Assembly: GCF_024347595.1 (NCBI RefSeq) | Contig: NZ_AP025507.1 | Span: 1,922,001-1,986,000 of the forward strand | Direction: 5' to 3' | From: Vibrio pomeroyi | GTDB lineage: Bacteria > Pseudomonadota > Gammaproteobacteria > Enterobacterales > Vibrionaceae | DNA length: 64,000 nucleotides | Shown: positions 59,225 to 64,000 of the stretch, piece after piece | How the letters are laid out: each line of letters begins with the position of its first letter | Position numbering within the stretch: position 1 is the first letter of the stretch | The notes under the pieces: generated by a model | Database searches by the model: none | What the model was told of the DNA's origin: nothing | The model's input: only the letters and a program-made list of their open reading frames with translations | Translations under genes and position numbers: made by a program

Positions 59225-60427
59225 ATGTCAATTTTTACCGTATTCTTCTGTGGAACAGGATCCAACTCAGAAGACAACAATCACAAAAACTATGTGTCTG
59301 GCGAATTGATTTCGACGTTAGCAAAGAATGCAACGGGCAGAGACATGATTGACTACATTCAAGTAGATGGGGTTGGTAGTGGCAATCAGAACGAGTGGTT
59401 GAAGCAAGGCAAAGATGACACCTACTCAGCAGTGAGAGGAACGCTGCAGGGCAAAGGCATTGATAGCAATATGCGCCATGTTCTGAATATCTTGCGTGGA
59501 AACCAACAAGATAAGAATGACTATATGAAGCGAGCGAAAGGACTGCTCAGTGAGTCTCGTCCTGCCAAATCGGCTTGGCCTTTTGCAACCAACCAGAAAT
59601 ATCAAGATTGGTTGAAAGATTCGCAAGAATTAGCCGCTGACCTAAAACACGGTATTGCAGCGCGCCAACAGAACATCGCGATTGAGCGCCAAAGTAAACC
59701 AATTAGCCAAGTGAACATCGTAGGCTGGAGCCGCGGTGGTGTCAGTTGTTTTGAATTGGCGAACCGTATGCTCAAAGATCCCGAACTTAGCCACATCCCA
59801 GTAAACATCTTTGCATGTGATCCCGTACCCGGAGGGATGAACGCATTCAAGGATTACAAATCACTCGGAAAAAACGTTAAACAGATCGTGTGTGTTTTCG
59901 CTGAAGACGAACGTTCACTTGCTTTCAAAGCAAGAATGCCCCGCTTGTCCCCTTCAACTAAATACTACACAACCTATATGCCTGGTCGACACGGTACTTT
60001 AGTTGGTAATGCCAATACCTCTGGCGGAAGCAAAGGGGCGGGATTACTTACAGGCCCCGGCCTCGTCACACGAGACTTCATGGAGAAGGTGTTAACCGGT
60101 TGGGGAACCCAGCTTAAAGCGAGTACAACATTAAACTTCTCCCGACAACGCATCATCGAGTTATACGAGCAGATGCGCAGTCACGAAGAGTACTTCAATA
60201 AAATGCACGGCATGACTTACACAGCAAAAAACCGACTATTATGGACAAGTAAAGATCGAATCGGTCAGCAGAGAGAGCGTCGCTACGGCATTCCAATGTA
60301 TCGTTTTCAGTTCCCCGGAATCACTAACAATTATGGCGATGCAATTAATCGTCACCACTGTGATGTGTTAGCGACTAATGCTTTCGCAGCACACGGTACT
60401 TCGGCGGCACTACCAAACCCAGTCTGA
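59225..60427 (+). CDS. Lipase-like alpha/beta hydrolase, DUF2235/Tle-like
   Basis: A 400-aa alpha/beta hydrolase without signal peptide. It opens FTVFFCGTGSNSEDN, resembling the FFDGTGN start of DUF2235 and Tle1-type phospholipase effectors, and has the nucleophile elbow GWSRGG (Ser169) and ACDPVPG (Asp199); a late His (for example His255 in PGRHG or a C-terminal one) completes a triad. Type VI Tle1 enzymes use GxSRG motifs of this kind. No vgrG, adaptor or immunity gene is adjacent, so a secreted-toxin role is unproven. AAGGGAA precedes the ATG. Confidence 0.65.
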   Translation: MSIFTVFFCGTGSNSEDNNHKNYVSGELISTLAKNATGRDMIDYIQVDGVGSGNQNEWLKQGKDDTYSAVRGTLQGKGIDSNMRHVLNILRGNQQDKNDYMKRAKGLLSESRPAKSAWPFATNQKYQDWLKDSQELAADLKHGIAARQQNIAIERQSKPISQVNIVGWSRGGVSCFELANRMLKDPELSHIPVNIFACDPVPGGMNAFKDYKSLGKNVKQIVCVFAEDERSLAFKARMPRLSPSTKYYTTYMPGRHGTLVGNANTSGGSKGAGLLTGPGLVTRDFMEKVLTGWGTQLKASTTLNFSRQRIIELYEQMRSHEEYFNKMHGMTYTAKNRLLWTSKDRIGQQRERRYGIPMYRFQFPGITNNYGDAINRHHCDVLATNAFAAHGTSAALPNPV

Positions 60428-60474
60428 TAATTACGCTTTGTTTAACACATTTCAGGTCGGGGCAACTCAAACAG

Positions 60475-60505
60475 AAAAAGAGCTCAACTAAGTGAGCTCT
60501 TTTTT
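60475..60505. terminator. Bidirectional terminator
   Basis: AAAAGAGCTCA (to 60486) pairs with TGAGCTCTTTT (60493-60503), with A- and T-runs on the flanks; can serve the lipase-like and convergent permease genes. Confidence 0.85.
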
Positions 60506-60553
60506 GTTATCTATATCTTGTTATCAATCGGGTTATCTAGGAATCAGACCTGA

Positions 60554-61654
60554 TTAACCAAAGATGAAGCTGTATAGGAAGCCTGCACCCATCGCCATGC
60601 TTAGGATAACGAATAGGAATGCTGCAATCATTTGGTTTTTGAAGATTGATTTAAGCAGGATAACTTCAGTCAAACTTGCACCTGCACTACCAATGATCAA
60701 TGCCATTACCGAACCTAGCGCCATACCTTTTTGTACTAGAGCTGCACTTAGTGGGATTACCGCTTCAGCACGAATGTACAGTGGAATACCAATCACAGCG
60801 GCTACGGGAATCGCATACCACATACCTTCACCAGCGTACTCTGCAATTAGGTCTGTAGGAATGAAGCCGTAGATGAATGAACCAATCGCGATACCCATCA
60901 TTAGGTAAGGGAAAACTTGTTTGAAGTCTTTCCAAGTTGAGAACCAAATTCTCATCCAACGGCTAGGCTCGTTCTTCTCTACGATTTCAGCAGTCGCGCT
61001 TCCATCAGTTGAGCAGCATGAAACAGTAACTTGTGGCTCTTCTTTCTTAGAATCGCAGCAAGATGTCTCTTTTGCCATTACTGGTGCAGGTTCACCACAT
61101 GCACTTGTGCCACATGAAGATTCAGCTTTTACTGGTGCTGCTTTCTTAGGAGCAGAGTCACCACAGCTAGTACCACAGCTTGAAGAAGAACCTGTTGATT
61201 CATACGCTTCTGCTTTCACGTAACGCTCAAAGCCTAGCTTCTCTAGTGCGTAACCTGCCACTACAGATACTGTCATTGCTACTAAGAAGTAGAACACGGC
61301 TACTTGCCAGCCGAACGTAATCACGAACAGACCAATGATCACAGGGTTCAATAGTGGGCTACCGAATAGGAACACCATCATTGGACCGAAACCCGCTCGT
61401 GCACGCAGCAACCCTTTTAAGAAAGGAATGGTCGAACATGAACAGAAAGGCGTAATCGCACCCAGTAGCGCTGCAACCACATAGCCCTTACCGTTACGCG
61501 AACTCAGAATAGATTGAATCTTCTCTGGTGTAAGAAACTCTTGCAGAATCCCAACAATGTAGCTGATCGCCAAGAAAAGGATGATTAGCTCGACTGCTAA
61601 GAAAGCGAACATATCAAGTGCGTCTTTTAGCATTGTTAACATTTCATTGCTCAT
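60554..61654 (-). CDS. PF03773 permease with cysteine-rich central loop, probable metal exporter
   Basis: A 366-aa paralogue of the permease at 22471, sharing AITPFCSCSTIPFLKGLLRA, the GIPLYIRAEAVIPLSAAL region and the same membrane layout. It differs by an inserted central loop of about 65 residues holding eight cysteines (CGTSC, CGTSAC, SCCDS, SCCST), a likely soft-metal binding segment. I place the start at ATG 61654, after GGAGTTAATT; an upstream in-frame start is unlikely. It is divergent from arsR-sigZ and flanked by operators, so it is probably induced by metal through that ArsR. Confidence 0.78.
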   Translation of the reverse strand: MSNEMLTMLKDALDMFAFLAVELIILFLAISYIVGILQEFLTPEKIQSILSSRNGKGYVVAALLGAITPFCSCSTIPFLKGLLRARAGFGPMMVFLFGSPLLNPVIIGLFVITFGWQVAVFYFLVAMTVSVVAGYALEKLGFERYVKAEAYESTGSSSSCGTSCGDSAPKKAAPVKAESSCGTSACGEPAPVMAKETSCCDSKKEEPQVTVSCCSTDGSATAEIVEKNEPSRWMRIWFSTWKDFKQVFPYLMMGIAIGSFIYGFIPTDLIAEYAGEGMWYAIPVAAVIGIPLYIRAEAVIPLSAALVQKGMALGSVMALIIGSAGASLTEVILLKSIFKNQMIAAFLFVILSMAMGAGFLYSFIFG

Positions 61655-61711
61655 AATTAACTCCAAACAGGATTGAAGGCCGGACTCTATGAGGAAAGTA
61701 ACCAACCCTTA

Positions 61712-61868
61712 ATTTCGAATATTCTCGAATTATAGAAATATTTAGTAACAGATCAAGCTTTATTTCGATAAAAATCGAATTGAACTTCAAAAGAACGGAT
61801 TTTCAATGACTTACATAATCACGCTTTTTACATTTGTATTTGGGATTCATTTCGACTATTATCGAAAT
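61712..61868. promoter_or_regulatory. Three ArsR-type operators between permease and arsR
   Basis: Sites of pattern ATTTC-N10-GAA[AT]T at 61712-61731, 61762-61781 and 61849-61868. The last is the most symmetric (ATTTCGA, six bases, TCGAAAT). Their geometry matches the two sites before the paralogous permease at 22471. Confidence 0.7.
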
Positions 61869-61887
61869 TAAATCTTGAGGAGTTAAT

Positions 61888-62184
61888 ATGAACTTAGAAG
61901 TCGTTGCGAAAGCACTTAAAGAGTTGGGGCACCCTATCCGCCTAACTATCTATAAGAGTGTCGTTAAAGCTGGCTACCAAGGCATTGCAGTTGGCGGCCT
62001 ACAAGAAGAACTCGGTATTCCTGGTTCTACCTTGTCTCACCATATTTCAAGCCTAGCGTCGGCAGGCCTAATCAGCCAAAGGCGTGAGGGAAGAACCTTA
62101 TTCTGCGTGGCAGAGTATGAATGCCTAGAAGGCGTGATTGATTTCTTACAAGACGAGTGTTGCGTGAATGAACAGTGTAACTAA
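61888..62184 (+). CDS. ArsR-family metal-responsive repressor
   Basis: A 98-aa winged-helix repressor of the ArsR/SmtB family: PIRLTIYKSVVKAG then the recognition region GSTLSHHISSLASAGLISQ and the wing RREGRTLFCV. Cysteines at 73, 79, 91, 92 and 97 (C-terminal DECCVNEQC) are candidate metal ligands. GAGGAG precedes ATG. Divergent from the Cys-rich permease; its stop overlaps sigZ by 17 bases. Confidence 0.85.
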   Translation: MNLEVVAKALKELGHPIRLTIYKSVVKAGYQGIAVGGLQEELGIPGSTLSHHISSLASAGLISQRREGRTLFCVAEYECLEGVIDFLQDECCVNEQCN

Positions 62185-62782
62185 AGCACCTTCGAATAAG
62201 GCACCTTTGAATAGAGCCTCTTTGGACTTAGAACAGGTTTGGGCTGAGTACCAACAAGCGTTAAAGTCTTTTTTGCATTCTAAGGTCAACAACACCGCTG
62301 ATGTTGACGACTTGCTTCAAGAAATCTTGATTAAGACGTATCAGAACTTAGACAAAGTCAAAGATGCAAGCAGTGTGAAATCGTGGCTATTCCAACTCGC
62401 TAATCACACCATTATCGACTTCTACCGTAAACATGCTCGCCAACAGCGTGACAGCCAAATTGATGCTGAAGATCTTTGGTTTGCCGATTTAGACCACGAC
62501 ACTGAGTTTAAACAGAAGCTTTCATTGTGTATTGAGCCGTTTATTCAAGCATTACCAGAACAAAGTTCATCGCTACTGCTTGCTGTTGATATCAAAGGCC
62601 AAAGCCAGAAAGAGATCGCAGAGGCACAAAACATAAGCTATTCAACGGTGAAATCTCGCGTTCAGAAAAGTCGCGGGGATCTTAAGAACCTATTTGAACA
62701 GTGCTGTAATTTGTCACTGGATAAGCAAGGCAATGTGATTGATTGTGAGCTTAAGTCGGACGCCGATTGCGGTAAGTGCTAA
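62168..62782 (+). CDS. sigZ: ECF RNA polymerase sigma factor SigZ, Cys-rich tail
   Basis: A 204-aa sigma70-family factor of the SigZ type. Region 2 is about residues 22-95 (DVDDLLQEILIKTYQNLDKV) and region 4 about 115-175 (YSTVKSRVQKSRGDL). The C-terminal tail has cysteines at 179, 180, 193, 201 and 204. No anti-sigma gene is adjacent. ATG 62168 lies inside arsR, so translation is probably coupled and expression under ArsR control. The N-terminal 20 residues are an extra KAP-type repeat. Confidence 0.82.
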   Translation: MNSVTKAPSNKAPLNRASLDLEQVWAEYQQALKSFLHSKVNNTADVDDLLQEILIKTYQNLDKVKDASSVKSWLFQLANHTIIDFYRKHARQQRDSQIDAEDLWFADLDHDTEFKQKLSLCIEPFIQALPEQSSSLLLAVDIKGQSQKEIAEAQNISYSTVKSRVQKSRGDLKNLFEQCCNLSLDKQGNVIDCELKSDADCGKC

Positions 62783-62829
62783 TAGATGTACTGATATTAG
62801 TTAGCTCAAACCCGTTATTGAAATAGAAC

Positions 62830-62862
62830 AAAGCCAGCAATTGATGCTGGCTTTGTTGTTTT
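62830..62862 (+). terminator. Terminator of arsR-sigZ
   Basis: AAAGCCAGCA (62830-62839) pairs with TGCTGGCTTT (62845-62854), then GTTGTTTT. Confidence 0.8.
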
Positions 62863-62932
62863 CATAATCTGTAAGTCAGTTGGCTTAAGCTAGCCTAGTG
62901 CTTGAGCGAACCAAGAGCTTGGGCGGACTTAG

Positions 62933-63547
62933 CTACGCGGCTTCCGCTTTGACGACCGGTTGATAGCGCCCCGGTTTATGGTTCATCGCCAAAATCAAGT
63001 TGGTGACTATCGCGCCCAGTACAGACAACAGAACCAATGACACATCAACGATAAACAGTGACAGCACAACAATCGTGCAGTCTAGTGCCATCTGAACCTT
63101 ACCCGCACGAATTCCAAAACGTTCTTGTAGGAACAACGCCAGAATGTTGAAGCCACCCAAGCTCATCTTGTGACGGAAGATCACCAGCATGCCGGTACCA
63201 ATTAAACCACCGCCCAATAACGCTGCATATAATGCATGAATTTCGGCAATCTGAATCACGTGATACAAATGATCCACGGCGAACGAAACAATCGAAACGG
63301 CAATAAAGGTATTGATAGTGAAGCGCCACCCCATACGAGCGACAGACAAAATATAGAAAGGTAAGTTAAGTGCGAAGAATACTTGGCCAAAGCTCAAGTC
63401 TGTCACTTTAGTAATGAAGATAGCTAGACCAGCCGTGCCTCCGGTGAGCAGACCGACCTGATTGAAAAAGATAACGCCGAGTGATACCAATGCGCTACCT
63501 AAGATCAGCGCCAGTAAGTTTTCGCGAAGGTTATGATCTTTATCCAT
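62933..63547 (-). CDS. YitT-family membrane protein
   Basis: A 204-aa inner-membrane protein with about six helices, resembling the YitT/YczE-like family (GVIFFNQVGLLTGGTAGLA, LGGGLIGTGMLVIFRHKMSLGG). Function unknown, sometimes proposed as a transporter. ATG 63547 preceded by AGGGAGAG is the preferred start; an upstream in-frame codon at 63577 is less likely. Confidence 0.78.
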   Translation of the reverse strand: MDKDHNLRENLLALILGSALVSLGVIFFNQVGLLTGGTAGLAIFITKVTDLSFGQVFFALNLPFYILSVARMGWRFTINTFIAVSIVSFAVDHLYHVIQIAEIHALYAALLGGGLIGTGMLVIFRHKMSLGGFNILALFLQERFGIRAGKVQMALDCTIVVLSLFIVDVSLVLLSVLGAIVTNLILAMNHKPGRYQPVVKAEAA

Positions 63548-64000
63548 GTGAATGACTCTCCCTGAATCTTTTAACATCGCGTTTCAGTCAGTTGAAACGA
63601 TTTACGCCCAAATTTACGATGTTTATCAGATAAGTCGAGCGAACAGCCGATCTTGCGAGGTGATTAGTTTGTATATTAGTTTTTACAGTTTTGTGAAATG
63701 TCTCAATAAAGCAATCAGTTACGAACATGAAATTAAGTATCTATTCTGAATTACACACTTCTACCGTTGAATCGGTGAGCTTAGCGTTTTCTTATTTATT
63801 GGTCATGTTTCATCCCAATTCCAGCAACGCATCAATCCATGGATAGAACTATGCATAAAACGCATAAACTAAATCACAAATGGTCATTTGATACATATCT
63901 CACTCGTCATTATGATGCGCGACTTCTTACAACATAGAGCGCATGTAAACACCTTATGTTTTCACAATCTCTTTTTGCCCAACTGGCCAGAATGACGTTA
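63548..64000. other. Gene-free edge region
   Basis: AT-rich sequence with no supported gene; a 40-codon ORF at 63728 lacks a ribosome-binding site. A small palindrome-like ATGCATAAAACGCAT lies near 63851. The region may lead to a gene beyond the edge. Confidence 0.4.

Noticed and set aside
63728..63850. 40-codon ORF near the right edge
   Set aside because: No ribosome-binding site and no protein-like features.

Overview
The window looks like core chromosome of a Vibrio, most like the Splendidus clade (inference from gene content; no search was run). Supporting signs are the rRNA operon with a Glu-Lys-Val-Ala-Val tRNA spacer, the ugpBAECQ operon, ppsR/ppsA, a TrmY-type methyltransferase, DUF3087 and DUF2798/DUF3861 proteins, and a MetJ-controlled NhaC-type transporter. 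I see no insertion sequence, integrase, prophage or CRISPR array.

Layout. 1-9 kb: RluA-type pseudouridine synthase, a small Cys-motif protein, a predicted outer-membrane protein, a DUF1254/DUF1214-type secreted protein followed by a LysR regulator, a Bcr/CflA drug exporter and a secreted alpha/beta hydrolase. 9-15 kb, mostly minus: membrane AraC regulator, MetT-like transporter under a MetJ box, hydratase, and a MarR gene divergent from a DUF2798-DUF3861 operon with two operators between them. 15-22 kb: chemotaxis receptor, sgrR with a divergent candidate SgrS/SgrT sRNA not covered by long ORFs, rimK plus RimB-like protease, and an MBL hydrolase. 22-26 kb: metal permease under ArsR-type operators, ArsO-like flavoenzyme, 2OG-Fe(II) oxygenase. 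26-32 kb: ugpBAECQ. 32-40 kb: L,D-transpeptidase, GNAT, Gfo/Idh oxidoreductase, an unlisted 53-aa protein, grxB, ppsR/ppsA. 40-46 kb: beta-barrel protein, serine hydrolase/AraC divergent pair, a RelA/SpoT-synthetase-like protein, MATE exporter. 46-50.5 kb: YheO-type regulator, RidA, TcyP-like cystine transporter and CoA-disulfide-reductase-like enzyme, apparently one cystine/cysteine operon. 50.6-57 kb: complete rRNA operon on the minus strand with its P1 promoter. 57-64 kb: DUF3087, TrmY, a Tle/DUF2235-like lipase, and a metal cluster (Cys-rich permease, ArsR, SigZ), then YitT.

The best leads are: (1) a candidate SgrS RNA encoding an SgrT-like 32-aa peptide beside sgrR, whose terminator hairpin carries an anti-Shine-Dalgarno loop; (2) a two-locus ArsR regulon, five operators with identical geometry in front of two paralogous permease genes 38 kb apart, coupled to a sigma factor with a cysteine-rich tail; (3) a stand-alone protein with a RelA/SpoT-like nucleotidyltransferase core in an unfamiliar architecture; (4) an orphan lipase resembling type VI effectors.
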